64,000 nt of DNA from Bryobacterales bacterium (GCA_016789745.1 JAEUQF010000227.1:1-64000); one strand, 5' to 3'; positions 51,047 to 59,584 are shown, counted from the first letter of the stretch. The notes: generated from the letters alone by a model not told the origin. Made by a program: numbers and translations.

Positions 51047-52780
51047 TTACTTAGTACCGACAGCGACGGGTTGCGGCGCGGAGAGCACCATTTCGTTAAT
51101 GGCGCCGCCGGCGGGAACCATGGGGAACACGTTGTCGAACGGGGTGACCTTGACGTTCAGCAAATAGGGTCCAGGCTCATTGACGGCTTCCTGAAGGGCG
51201 GCGGTGAGGTCCGCGGGCTGGTCAATGGTGCGACCTTTAAATCCATAGGAGCGGGCTAGCAGTTCGGCGTCGGGGAAGCAATCGAGCTGCACCGAGCACA
51301 TGCGGTTGTTGTAGAACAATTCCTGCCACTGACGGACCATGCCGAGGTAGCCATTGTTCATGATGATGATTTTGATGGGCAGGCCCTGGCTGGCGATGGT
51401 GGCGAGTTCGGGGATGGCCATCTGGAAGCCGCCGTCACCGGAGATGGAGAACACGAGTTTGTCGGGGCAGGCCATCTGGGCGCCGATGGCGGAGGGCAGG
51501 CCGAAGCCCATAGCGCCGAGGCCGCCGGAGTTGATCCAGAGACGGGGGTGATGGAAGCGAATGAACTGAGCGGCCCACATCTGGTGCTGGCCGACGTCGG
51601 AAGTGACGATGGCCTCGCCGCCGGAGATGCGGTCGATTTCGTGCATGAGGTGCTGGGGGCGGATTTCGGAGGTGGAGAAAGAGGGGACGAGCGGGTGCTC
51701 TTCCTGCCAGCCACGCACCTGTTTCCACCAGGCTTTCCGATGAGCGCTGTTCTGCTCGCTCATAGAGGGCTGCAGTTCTTCGAGGGCCTTGACGAGTTTC
51801 GGCAGGACTTTCTTGGCGTCGCCAACGATGGGGAGGTCGGGGTTGCGGATCTTGCCGATTTCGGCGGCATCGATGTCGAGGTGAATGACTTTGGCGTGGG
51901 GGGCGAAGGCGTTGAGGCGGCCGGTGACACGGTCGTCGAAGCGAACGCCGAGAGCGATGATAAGGTCCGTGTGGGTCATGCCCATGTTGGCGGCATAGCT
52001 GCCGTGCATGCCGGGCATGGAGATGAAGTTCGGATGCGAGGACGAGAGCGAGCCGAGGCCCATCAAGGTACAGACGGCCGGGGCATCGAGAATCTCGACG
52101 AGTTGCTTCAGTTCTTCACTGGCGCCGGCGGCGATGATGCCGCCACCTGCATAAATGAAGGGGCGTTGCGCTTCCCACATCATTTGGGCAGCGCGACGGA
52201 TCTGGCCGGAGTGGCCTTCTGTGACGAGTTTGTAGCCGGGGAGGTGGATGGAACTGACGGGCACGTAGTGACCTTGCGCCTGGAAGACGTCCTTGGGGAT
52301 GTCGACGAGGACGGGGCCGGGGCGGCCGGTGCTGGCGACGTAGAAGGCTTCGTGGATGATAGCGGGGAGGTCGGCGAGGCTCTTAACAAGATAGTTGTGC
52401 TTGGTGCAAGAGCGGGTGATGCCGAAGGTGTCGGCTTCCTGGAACGCGTCGCTACCGATGAGTTTGGATGTGACCTGGCCGGTTAGGGCGACGACGGGGA
52501 TGGAGTCCATCATGGAGTCGACGAGGCCGGTGACGAGGTTGGTGGCGCCGGGGCCGGAGGTGGCGCAGCAGACACCGACTTTGCCAGTGGCACGAGCGTA
52601 GCCCGAAGCGGCGAAGCACGCATTTTCTTCGTGACGAACGAGGACGTGACGGATGGGGTGCTCATACATGGCGTCGTAGAAGGGCAGGGTGACGCCACCG
52701 GGGTAGCCGAACATTACGTCTACGCCTTCCCTCCCTAGGCATTCGAGAAGCATCCTAGCGCCACTCATCAGGTTCGACAT
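51047..52780 (-). CDS. ilvB: Acetolactate synthase large (catalytic) subunit
   Basis: A 577-residue thiamine-diphosphate enzyme that joins two pyruvates, or pyruvate and 2-oxobutyrate. The catalytic Glu is in VRHEENACFAASGYARATG, with CCATSGPGATNLVTGLVD after it. The cofactor motif is SGDGGFQMAIPELAT...MNNGYLGMVRQWQ. Length is normal. It is preceded by AAGGAAAGGA and by a leader peptide and attenuator, so it is probably controlled by charged branched-chain tRNA levels. Confidence 0.96.
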   Translation of the reverse strand: MSNLMSGARMLLECLGREGVDVMFGYPGGVTLPFYDAMYEHPIRHVLVRHEENACFAASGYARATGKVGVCCATSGPGATNLVTGLVDSMMDSIPVVALTGQVTSKLIGSDAFQEADTFGITRSCTKHNYLVKSLADLPAIIHEAFYVASTGRPGPVLVDIPKDVFQAQGHYVPVSSIHLPGYKLVTEGHSGQIRRAAQMMWEAQRPFIYAGGGIIAAGASEELKQLVEILDAPAVCTLMGLGSLSSSHPNFISMPGMHGSYAANMGMTHTDLIIALGVRFDDRVTGRLNAFAPHAKVIHLDIDAAEIGKIRNPDLPIVGDAKKVLPKLVKALEELQPSMSEQNSAHRKAWWKQVRGWQEEHPLVPSFSTSEIRPQHLMHEIDRISGGEAIVTSDVGQHQMWAAQFIRFHHPRLWINSGGLGAMGFGLPSAIGAQMACPDKLVFSISGDGGFQMAIPELATIASQGLPIKIIIMNNGYLGMVRQWQELFYNNRMCSVQLDCFPDAELLARSYGFKGRTIDQPADLTAALQEAVNEPGPYLLNVKVTPFDNVFPMVPAGGAINEMVLSAPQPVAVGTK

Positions 52781-52839
52781 CGGGGAAGATCCTTTCCTTA
52801 CTTACAGTTCCCTTGGCCAGGGAGAGTTGGTTAACAACG

Positions 52840-52880
52840 AAAAAGGCCACCGGCTGGTTATTTTAACCCCGCCGATGGCC
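52840..52880 (-). terminator. Attenuator terminator of the ilv operon
   Basis: On the minus strand a long stem: GGCCA-t-CGGC-gg-GGTTA, loop AAA, TAACC-a-GCCG-g-TGGCC, then TTTTT (bases 52844-52840). It lies between the leader stop (52904) and ilvB (52780). The GCGGGG of its 5' arm (52867-52872) can instead pair with CCCCGC at the end of the leader coding sequence (52908-52913), extended by two G-T pairs, which would open the terminator. Confidence 0.85.
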
Positions 52881-52903
52881 TTAAGAGCTTAGTTGGTCTC
52901 AGG

Positions 52904-53026
52904 CTACGCGGGGCCGGGTACGATGACCCCAATAATCCCTACTACGGGTGGAAGCACGACGTTGGCGACTACACGGATGGTGTTGGCGATGGATACGGCA
53001 TAGGGGTGGCCAACAGTCGTGGGCAT
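52904..53026 (-). CDS. ilv operon leader peptide
   Basis: A 40-residue leader. The last 25 residues (TIRVVANVV-LPPVVGIIGVIV-PGPA) contain thirteen Val, Ile or Leu codons, with runs such as VV, VVL, VV, II and VIV. This is the signature of ribosome-mediated attenuation, as in E. coli ilvL (similar VV/II-rich end). It precedes a terminator hairpin and ilvB. The ATG at 53026 has a poor ribosome site, and an in-frame open frame extends upstream to 53212, so the exact start is uncertain. Confidence 0.8.
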   Translation of the reverse strand: MPTTVGHPYAVSIANTIRVVANVVLPPVVGIIGVIVPGPA

Positions 53027-53053
53027 AGAAGGTGGTGGTTGAGACCTAGGACT

Positions 53054-53083
53054 AGGGTAGAGCAGGTGGGGAGGTAAATGCAA
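53054..53083 (-). promoter_or_regulatory. Candidate ilv promoter
   Basis: On the minus strand TTGCAT (53083-53078), an 18-base spacer and TACCCT (53059-53054). It would start transcription about 20 bases ahead of the leader ATG. The match is moderate (TTGCAT is good; TACCCT is weak) and is supported mainly by its position. Confidence 0.35.
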
Positions 53084-53335
53084 GGGGTGCTTTTCATAAA
53101 TTCGGCTAATGTGTGCATTTGAGAAGGGCGCGCGATGCGGGTAGAAAAAGTGCAAGTTGTTGATTACAGGCCGGATAGGGATGGGTGCAAAGTCGGCCAA
53201 AAGCTCGTTCACAGGAGTTGCAGAGAAATCGACGTTTTCTTTTCAACAACTTAGCAAAAGAGCGGCAAAGTTGGTCCGGAGGGGACTGGTAGCTTCGAGT
53301 CAGAGAAAGGGAGTTGCACCGAGGAGCCAGCCGGA
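53084..53335. other. Intergenic junction between ilv leader and phage module
   Basis: About 250 bases without a gene. It holds no integrase, tRNA end, or clear inverted or direct repeat that would mark an attachment site. It is slightly more A/T-rich than its surroundings (for example GAGAAATCGACGTTTTCTTT). It probably contains the plus-strand promoter of the phage genes, but no convincing pair of hexamers is seen. Confidence 0.4.
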
Positions 53336-53602
53336 ATGAAGAGAAGCAGCAAGCCGGAGGGTACAGAAGAAGTTGCATCGGAGAAGGCGCCGCAGAGCGG
53401 GCCGGGTGTGGTGCAAAGCGACAGCGAATTACTGGAAGAACTGCTGCAGCGAGTAAAGGAAAAGATCTTATCGGATCGGACGAACTTCTCGGTCGGAGAT
53501 CTAATACGGCTGCTAGAAGCCCGACAGGAGTTACGGACCGATGAAGTACGGGAGATCGTGGTGCGATGGGTAGGCGATTCGAAAGAGGAGTCTGCCGGTT
53601 AG
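53336..53602 (+). CDS. Small phage protein, terminase-small-subunit position
   Basis: An 88-residue protein that lies directly ahead of the terminase and overlaps it by 37 bp. The C-terminal 55 residues look helical (DSELLEELLQRVKEKILSDR, FSVGDLIRLLEARQELRTDE); the N terminus is charged and probably disordered. A small terminase subunit is suggested by position only; no helix-turn-helix is clear. It starts at ATG 53336. Confidence 0.6.
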   Translation: MKRSSKPEGTEEVASEKAPQSGPGVVQSDSELLEELLQRVKEKILSDRTNFSVGDLIRLLEARQELRTDEVREIVVRWVGDSKEESAG

Positions 53603-54870
53603 ACATAGCTTACACACCGCTGCCGTCGCAGAGGGCTTTTCACGAGTCGCGAGCGCGGTTCAAGGGGTTCTCGGGGCCGGTGGGGAGCGGAAAGAGCGCG
53701 GCGTTGTGTCAGGAAGCGCTGCGGATGGCGTTCGTGAATGCGGGACGGACGGGGCTGCTTGGAGCGCCGACGTATCCGATGCTGCGGGACACGACACAGG
53801 CGGCGTTTCTGGAGTTGCTGGAGAGCAACGAAGTTCCGTACGACCTAAACCGGTCGGAGAACATCCTGGTTCTGAAGGACGTGGGATCCAGGATTCTGTT
53901 CCGCTCGCTGGAAGAGTACGAGCGGCTACGAGGGACGAACCTTGCATGGTTCGGGGTGGATGAGTTGACGTATACGCACGAGGAGGCGTGGCTTCGGCTG
54001 GAAAGCCGGTTGCGAGATCCGAAGGCGAAGGAGTTAGGCGGTTTCGCGGTATGGACGCCCAAGGGGTTTGACTGGGTGTACCGCCGGTTCGTCAACCCGG
54101 GGACTACCGGGTACAGCACGGTGATGGCCCGCCCCATGGAGAACAAGTACGTGCTCAGGGCGGCGCCAGATTTTTACGAGCGGCTGAAAGCGAGTTACGA
54201 CGAGAGCTTCTATAAGCAGGAAGTGCTTGGAGAGTATGTGGAGAAGGATCGAGACCAGGTGTACTCGAACTTCGACCAGAGGCGGCACTTGCGGCGGATG
54301 GAGTTTGACCCGTCGTTACCGTTGTTGTGGTCGCTGGACTTCAATGTTGACCCGTTGTGTTCGGTGATTGCGCAGCGTGCGCGGGACGGGATCCGTGTGC
54401 TGGATGAGATTGTGCTAAAGCGGGCCACGACGAAAGATGCGTGCCAGGAACTGCTAACGCGGTACGCACGGCGGCTACAGGCGGTGATCATCTACGGCGA
54501 TGCCAGTGGCTGGCACATGCACACGTCGGGATCGAACGACTACACGGTCATAAAAGAGATGTTTCAGCGGGCGGGGTTCCGCACGGTGGATATCCGTGCG
54601 CCGAGGAGCAATCCGGCGGTAGCGGACCGTGTGGCGGTGGTGAACGCCAAGCTGCTGAACGCATATGGAGACACGGAGTTGTGGGTGGATCCGAGGTGCC
54701 GGGCGTTGATCCAGGACTTTGCGGAGGTTATGTACAAGCCGCGGAGCACGGTCGTGGACAAGGAGCGGGATCTGAACCGGACACATTCGAGCGATGCGCT
54801 TGGGTATCTGATCTGGCAGGAGTACGGAGAGCGGCAGAAGGTTGGAGAGCAAACACGGAGGCTGTTGTAG
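53566..54870 (+). CDS. Phage terminase large subunit
   Basis: A 434-residue DNA-packaging motor. The ATPase half has Walker A GPVGSGKSAALC (residues about 37-48) and Walker B LAWFGVDELTY, with a coupling motif likely in AVWTPKGFDWVYR. The nuclease half carries the acidic residues LDFNVDPLCSV, IIYGDASGWH and a final HSSDALGYLIW, as in the RNaseH-fold nuclease. It cuts and threads DNA into proheads through the portal. The upstream ORF overlaps by 37 bp, and the portal gene follows after 33 bp. Confidence 0.9.
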   Translation: MGRRFERGVCRLDIAYTPLPSQRAFHESRARFKGFSGPVGSGKSAALCQEALRMAFVNAGRTGLLGAPTYPMLRDTTQAAFLELLESNEVPYDLNRSENILVLKDVGSRILFRSLEEYERLRGTNLAWFGVDELTYTHEEAWLRLESRLRDPKAKELGGFAVWTPKGFDWVYRRFVNPGTTGYSTVMARPMENKYVLRAAPDFYERLKASYDESFYKQEVLGEYVEKDRDQVYSNFDQRRHLRRMEFDPSLPLLWSLDFNVDPLCSVIAQRARDGIRVLDEIVLKRATTKDACQELLTRYARRLQAVIIYGDASGWHMHTSGSNDYTVIKEMFQRAGFRTVDIRAPRSNPAVADRVAVVNAKLLNAYGDTELWVDPRCRALIQDFAEVMYKPRSTVVDKERDLNRTHSSDALGYLIWQEYGERQKVGEQTRRLL

Positions 54871-54903
54871 CAGAGGGAGGAGAAGGGAGGCGGAAAGGAA
54901 GCG

Positions 54904-56289
54904 ATGGACATAACGAGAGAACACCCGGAATACCGGGGCTCGCGACGGCTGATGAAGCGCTACTCGGACCTATATGCCGGGGGCGAGCAGCTGAAGAACA
55001 GCGCGCGGGACTACCTGGAGATGCGGCAGAAGGAGCCGTATGACGTCTACACGGAGCGTTTGGCGAGGGTTTACTACGAGAACTACATCGGGTCGATCAT
55101 CGACTGGTACTCGGCGACGTTATTTAAGCGGGAGCCGGTGATCGAGTTCGAGGGAAAGGGGGAGGCCGGGCGGAAGTACTTCGCGGAGTTTCTGGAGGAC
55201 TGCGACCAGCGGGGGACGTCGCTGGCGGCGATGCTGCAGCAGCAGTTCGTATCGGCGCTGGTGAAGGGGAAGAGCTATCTTCTGGTGGACTTTCCGAAGC
55301 CGACGCGGCCGGCATCGACGTGGGCGGAAGAAGAGGAAGCTGGACTGTCGCACGCGTACCTTGTGGATTTCAGCGAGGAGGAACTGATCAACTGGAGCCG
55401 CGACGAACGGGGGCGATTCGACTGGGTAGTGCTGCGGCAGGTCAACCGGAACCGCAGCGCTGTGGAGGAAGAAGGGCCGCGCACGGAGACGACGTACCTG
55501 TACTTTGACCGGACGAGCTACAAGACGTTCGTTCAGGTGGGTGACAAAGGTCCGGCGCTGCTGGTAGATGAAGGCGTGCACGGGCTGGCCGATCTGCAGA
55601 TGGTGCCGTTGTTCGAGTTCAAGGTCAATGAAGGTTTATGGCTGATGAACAAGGCGGCGCTGATTCAGTTGGAGCACTTCAACAAGTCGAACGCGCTGTC
55701 GTGGGCTTTGTCGATGGGGTTGTTCGCGATGCCGGTGGTGTATACAGACCGGCAATGGGAACAGATCGTCGGGGAGAGCTACTACATCCAACTGGCGCCG
55801 AATGACCGCTTCGGGTGGACGGAGCCGGAGGGGAAGGTTTTTCAGATTGCTTCGGAGAATCTGGCGCGGCTGCAGGAGGAGATCTACCGGGTCTGCTATC
55901 TGCTGCACCAAGCGCGAGGGGTTCACAGTAGTGCGCTGAGCCAATCGGGGATGAGTAAGGCACGCGACTTCGCGGTGACGCAGGAAGTACTGCGGTCCTA
56001 CGGAGACCAGGTGAAGGACTTCACGAAGCGGCTGCTGCGAGCGATCGCGGGAGCGCGGAAGGACGATCTACTGATCAACGTCTCGGGGATGGACGATTTC
56101 GACATTGCCGAGTTCACGTCGGATCTGGAGGACGCCGAGCGGTTGCTGGGGATGGGGATGGCGTCGCCAACGCTGCGGGCACACATATATAAGCGGCTGG
56201 CATCGAAGTATCTGTGCGATGTGAGGCAGGAGATCAAGGATCGCATACACAGTGAGATCGACGGCGAATTGTTAGGGAGAAGGGACTGA
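54904..56289 (+). CDS. Phage portal protein
   Basis: A 461-residue protein of the DUF4055-like portal class. It begins with a helical stem (TREHPEYRGSRRLMKRYSDL; NYIGSIIDWYSATLFKREPV), has the wing and clip region (FEGKGEAGRKYFAEFLEDCD; LVKGKSYLLVDFPKP) and the long crown helix (QSGMSKARDFAVTQEVLRSY; KDFTKRLLRAIAGARKDDLL). It should form the dodecameric ring that binds the terminase. Its stop shares one base with the next start. Confidence 0.82.
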   Translation: MDITREHPEYRGSRRLMKRYSDLYAGGEQLKNSARDYLEMRQKEPYDVYTERLARVYYENYIGSIIDWYSATLFKREPVIEFEGKGEAGRKYFAEFLEDCDQRGTSLAAMLQQQFVSALVKGKSYLLVDFPKPTRPASTWAEEEEAGLSHAYLVDFSEEELINWSRDERGRFDWVVLRQVNRNRSAVEEEGPRTETTYLYFDRTSYKTFVQVGDKGPALLVDEGVHGLADLQMVPLFEFKVNEGLWLMNKAALIQLEHFNKSNALSWALSMGLFAMPVVYTDRQWEQIVGESYYIQLAPNDRFGWTEPEGKVFQIASENLARLQEEIYRVCYLLHQARGVHSSALSQSGMSKARDFAVTQEVLRSYGDQVKDFTKRLLRAIAGARKDDLLINVSGMDDFDIAEFTSDLEDAERLLGMGMASPTLRAHIYKRLASKYLCDVRQEIKDRIHSEIDGELLGRRD

Positions 56290-56894
56290 TGGAGACAAAT
56301 ACTGATTTGCACACAGAGCCAACGGAAGGAGGCGGGATGGAGGAGATCCGAACGCTGATCAAGCAGGTCATTCGTGAGTATGACTCTGTGGAGAAAGACA
56401 AGCGGGAGCCGGCCCATCGGGCGGAACTAGCCGAGGAACGGCGGCGTAGAGAGAGTCTGGAGAAGCGGGTGAATGAGCTGGTGGAAGAGAACCAGCGGAG
56501 CCGTGCGATAGCAGAGGAGGCGGAGCGCACCACTGCGATCCGGTCAGAACTGCAGCGGCATGGTGTGACGAAGCTCGACCTTGCGTTCCGGGCCGTGCGG
56601 GACGACGTAAAGCGGACCACGGACGGGAAGCTGATTGCGAGCACGCCGACAGGCGATGTTGTGCAGTTGAGTGAGTTCATCGAAAGTTTCGTGCAGGAGA
56701 ACCCTGAGTTTCTACCGGCACGGCTGTCGGGCGGAGCCGGCGCGACAGGAGGGGCCAAGAGTGGACCGGGAGGCGGCGGTTTTACGGTGGACATTGAAAA
56801 GATCAAGCCGGGGATGGACCGCGCGGAGTTGGAGAAGATCCGGGACGAAGTTGCCCGGGTGGCCCTTCACACATTGGGCGGCGGGAAACGCTAG
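56289..56894 (+). CDS. Phage scaffolding-like protein
   Basis: A 201-residue protein, almost all coiled coil in the first 100 residues (IRTLIKQVIREYDSVEKDKR; REPAHRAELAEERRRRESLE; RVNELVEENQRSRAIAEEAE). A Gly-rich linker (RLSGGAGATGGAKSGPGGGG) separates a C-terminal helix (GMDRAELEKIRDEVARVAL) that could dock on the coat. Position between portal and coat, and the composition, point to a scaffold that is removed during capsid maturation. No protease is seen. Confidence 0.72.
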   Translation: METNTDLHTEPTEGGGMEEIRTLIKQVIREYDSVEKDKREPAHRAELAEERRRRESLEKRVNELVEENQRSRAIAEEAERTTAIRSELQRHGVTKLDLAFRAVRDDVKRTTDGKLIASTPTGDVVQLSEFIESFVQENPEFLPARLSGGAGATGGAKSGPGGGGFTVDIEKIKPGMDRAELEKIRDEVARVALHTLGGGKR

Positions 56895-56959
56895 CCAAGG
56901 CAAAGCAAGCAAGTAACTAAGTAAGCAAGTAGATCCAAGAACGAGGAGACCAACATCAA

Positions 56960-57871
56960 ATGGGAGTCATTACTTCCGCGAATGTAGCGAATGCGATTGT
57001 GAAGCTGGTGGCCGTGGATGCACTGCCGTCGCTGATGGGGAACCTGGTAATGGGGAACCTAGTCAATCGAGACTTTGAACCGACGCTGGCGCAGGCGGGC
57101 GACACTGTCAATGTGCCGATTCCGCCGACGCTGACGGCCAACAACATCGCTGAAGGCGGTTCGGTTCTGGCGCAGAGCCCGAACCTGGGTAATGCGCAGA
57201 TCGTGCTGAACACGCACGCTGAAGCCACGTTCCAGATTCCGGACGTGACGAAGGTTCTGGCGGCGCCGGACCTGCTGAGCCTGTACATGCAACCGGCCGT
57301 GGTTGCTTTGGCGGAGAAGATCGAGTCGGATCTGCTGGCGCTGTACTCGCAGTTCACGGCGAACACGCCGGTGGGCACGGCGGGCACGGCGATCACGGAA
57401 GCCGTGGTGGACTCGGCGGAGACGGCCCTGTTCCAAGCGAAGGTGCCGGCGAGCGCGCCGAAGTACCTGGTAGTGGATGGCAACGCGTACTCGTCGCTGC
57501 GTCAGATTCCGCGGTTCAGCGAATACAGCAGCGCGGGCGACGCTGGTTTGCGGGCGCTGGTGGACGGGTCCGTGGGCAAGATCAAGGACTTCTACGTGTT
57601 CCGTTCGCAGTTTGTGCCCAAGACCGGTAGTTCGCCGGTATCGACGCACAACCTGGCGTTCACGAAGAATGCGATTGGGCTGGTGGTTCGCCGCCTGCCG
57701 CAGCCGCTGCCGGGTACGGGCGCCGTTGCCGAGTACGCGGAGTTGGGCAACTTTGGCATGCGCGTGCTGATGACCTATCAGCCGAACACGCTGTCGCAGC
57801 AGTTCACGGTGGACGTGCTCTACGGCTGCGCGGTGTTGCGCAACAACCACGCTGTGCGAGTGACCAGCTAA
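56960..57871 (+). CDS. Phage major capsid protein, P22-coat-like
   Basis: A 303-residue coat protein. MGVITSANVANAIVKLVAVD, NLVNRDFEPTLAQAGDTVNV and IPPTLTANNIAEGGSV at the start match the P22 coat (gp5-like) family rather than the HK97 type, with no N-terminal scaffold domain. The middle contains VVDGNAYSSLRQIPRFSEYS, and the end ELGNFGMRVLMTYQPNTLSQ. GAGGAG upstream of the ATG gives strong translation, in keeping with its abundance. A 65-base AAG-rich stretch separates it from the scaffold gene, and a group of three hairpins follows the stop. Confidence 0.87.
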   Translation: MGVITSANVANAIVKLVAVDALPSLMGNLVMGNLVNRDFEPTLAQAGDTVNVPIPPTLTANNIAEGGSVLAQSPNLGNAQIVLNTHAEATFQIPDVTKVLAAPDLLSLYMQPAVVALAEKIESDLLALYSQFTANTPVGTAGTAITEAVVDSAETALFQAKVPASAPKYLVVDGNAYSSLRQIPRFSEYSSAGDAGLRALVDGSVGKIKDFYVFRSQFVPKTGSSPVSTHNLAFTKNAIGLVVRRLPQPLPGTGAVAEYAELGNFGMRVLMTYQPNTLSQQFTVDVLYGCAVLRNNHAVRVTS

Positions 57872-57885
57872 CCAGCGGGTGTGGA

Positions 57886-57978
57886 CTGAGGCGGTGGGTC
57901 GCCTCAGGCCCAGGCTGTCCGGAAGGGCAGCCGAGAACGCTAGACGGGCCTTCGGGGGCGGACCCTGGAGGCCCTTTT
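57886..57978 (+). terminator. Three successive hairpins with T-run after the coat gene
   Basis: Hairpin 1: CTGAGGCG-GTGGGT-CGCCTCAG (57886-57907), perfect 8 pairs. Hairpin 2: GGCTGTCC-GGAA-GGGCAGCC (57913-57932), a GNRA loop and one G-T pair. Hairpin 3: GGGCCT, 17-base interior, AGGCCC, then TTTT (57946-57978). The last looks like an intrinsic terminator and would limit readthrough from the coat gene. Confidence 0.65.
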
Positions 57979-57996
57979 CATTTGGAGAGAAGAAGG

Positions 57997-58329
57997 ATGG
58001 AACTGAGGCTGTACTACCAGAAGGTACGGGAAGTGATGGAGTCAATTCCTGGCGAGTTTGCCGTGGTCATCAGCAACGACACGGGCGATGGCGGGCGAGC
58101 GGGCATGCCGGAGGAGGTATCCCGCGCGCTGGCTGGGCGATTGGTTGTGGATGGCAAGGCCCGACTGGCGACGGCGGAGGAGACGCTGGCGTTCCACAAG
58201 GAGAACGAAGACCGGCGTATCGCGCTGGCGCGGGAGAACGCAGCGCATCGCTTGCAGGTGGCGCTGGTTTCGGAGGAAAGCATCGCGGCGCTGGCGCGGG
58301 AACGGGCGAAAGAGAAGAAAACGGAGTAA
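57997..58329 (+). CDS. Small phage protein after coat
   Basis: A 110-residue protein: N-terminal MELRLYYQKVREVMESIPGE with a beta-like half (FAVVISNDTGDGGRAGMPEE, VSRALAGRLVVDGKARLATA), then a long charged helix (LAFHKENEDRRIALARENAA). Family not recognised; the position suggests a head-joining or decoration protein. I use the ATG at 57997 with GAAGG ahead; a TTG at 57982 is also open. Confidence 0.62.
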   Translation: MELRLYYQKVREVMESIPGEFAVVISNDTGDGGRAGMPEEVSRALAGRLVVDGKARLATAEETLAFHKENEDRRIALARENAAHRLQVALVSEESIAALARERAKEKKTE

Positions 58330-58335
58330 CTACAT

Positions 58336-59076
58336 ATGGCGCTGTGGAAAGACGGGAGCAGTCCGACGATCGCAGATTTGCAGAGGTACGAATCGGACAT
58401 ATTGCAGGTAGCGACGGTGGAGGATATCGATCTCAGCAGGAAGCTGGAGATCGCACGCGGGATCGTGAGTTCGGATCTGCGGGACTTCCTACGGCGCCAA
58501 ACGGGAGCAGAGGGCTCGGCACTGGAGGACGTAGTCGTGACCGAGCCCCTGCATCGGTGGGCCGTGATGATGACGCTGCAACTGATTTATCGGGACGCGC
58601 ACTACCAGCAACTGGCGGAGCGATACAAGGGCAAGTGGATGGAGTACAGCGAGCAGGCGAGGTTAACGCGCCGGGAGTACTACGAACACGGGGTTGGGCG
58701 CGTGAGGCGAGTGCTGCCAAGGCCAGCGGCGCCCCTGATTGTGGTTTCCAACGGTGGGCAGATCGCGGCCGGAACCTACTATTACCGTGCTTCTCGGGTG
58801 GCGGGAGGTGTTGAGAGCGAGGCAAGTGAGATAGCCGCGGTGACGGTGACAACGGGGTCCGCGATCCAGGTGCAGTTCGCAGACGAGAATCTGGCCGGCG
58901 ACGGGTGGCACGTTTACGCGGGGCTGTTCGAGGATGAACTGGCGAAACAAAGCGTGCAGGCACTGGCATTTGGGAGTAGCTGGGGACAGACGCAGATACA
59001 GCCCGGGGCGAGGCCTGGCGACGGGCAGCAGCCTGACTTCTATATTCGCCAGCGGAATGTGCTTTGGCGGGGGTGA
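58336..59076 (+). CDS. Head-tail connector-like protein with Fn3-like domain
   Basis: A 246-residue protein in two parts. Residues 1-130 are helical (SDILQVATVEDIDLSRKLEI, RWAVMMTLQLIYRDAHYQQL, ERYKGKWMEYSEQARLTRRE), like a head-tail adaptor. Residues about 135-235 are beta-rich (APLIVVSNGGQIAAGTYYYR, GVESEASEIAAVTVTTGSAI) and look like an Fn3 or Ig-like surface domain, which may bind the capsid outside or a cell surface. It is 6 bp behind the previous gene. Confidence 0.65.
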   Translation: MALWKDGSSPTIADLQRYESDILQVATVEDIDLSRKLEIARGIVSSDLRDFLRRQTGAEGSALEDVVVTEPLHRWAVMMTLQLIYRDAHYQQLAERYKGKWMEYSEQARLTRREYYEHGVGRVRRVLPRPAAPLIVVSNGGQIAAGTYYYRASRVAGGVESEASEIAAVTVTTGSAIQVQFADENLAGDGWHVYAGLFEDELAKQSVQALAFGSSWGQTQIQPGARPGDGQQPDFYIRQRNVLWRG

Positions 59077-59079
59077 CAT

Positions 59080-59562
59080 ATGTCGCAAGTAGCAACGTTG
59101 GTGAGTAATGCGCTGTTGGGCGCTCTGGATGGAGAGAACGGACTGCGAACGTGGCTGGGGGATGCGAGCCGGCTGGGTGAGTTGGCGCGGAATGTGACGG
59201 TGGTCGGGCAGCACATAGACATGGATCTGGCTGACCGGAGTCCGCAGGGTTATCCAGCGGTGTACGTGCATTGTGACCGGGTGACGAATTCGTTACGGGA
59301 GAAATTCCGGTCGTTCGCGGGAACCGCCGAACTTGGAGTGGACGTACGGGCGACGGCGGAGCGCGCTGAGGAGACGACAGATTTACTTCACTACACCGTG
59401 GATGGGCTGATTCGCGTATTGGAGTCCGTTCGTGGTGACTGGGGAGCGGGGATGTACTACGGAGGTGGTTACGAGGTGACGTATCAGGCTTTGAAGAAGG
59501 GCGGGCGGAACTTCGTGAAGACAGCCAAGGTGAAGCTGACGGTGGAAGTGAGCAAGAGCTAA
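59080..59562 (+). CDS. Tail-completion-type phage protein
   Basis: A 160-residue protein with a mixed alpha/beta pattern: RTWLGDASRLGELARNVTVV, HIDMDLADRSPQGYPAVYVH, RSFAGTAELGVDVRATAERA and a final VKLTVEVSKS. Position after the connector and before the tail tube suggests a tail-terminator or completion protein. No specific family is recognised. Confidence 0.6.
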   Translation: MSQVATLVSNALLGALDGENGLRTWLGDASRLGELARNVTVVGQHIDMDLADRSPQGYPAVYVHCDRVTNSLREKFRSFAGTAELGVDVRATAERAEETTDLLHYTVDGLIRVLESVRGDWGAGMYYGGGYEVTYQALKKGGRNFVKTAKVKLTVEVSKS

Positions 59563-59584
59563 GGACGGAGGGCGGGAAGCGATT

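Noticed and set aside
51548-52486. 312-codon open frame opposite ilvB
   Set aside because: Antisense shadow of a highly conserved enzyme; Asp/Gly/Val-rich translation without motifs.
53027-53212. Longer version of the ilv leader open frame (102 codons)
   Set aside because: Only the last 40 codons are rich in Val/Ile/Leu; the extension would begin ahead of the likely promoter and has no ribosome site.
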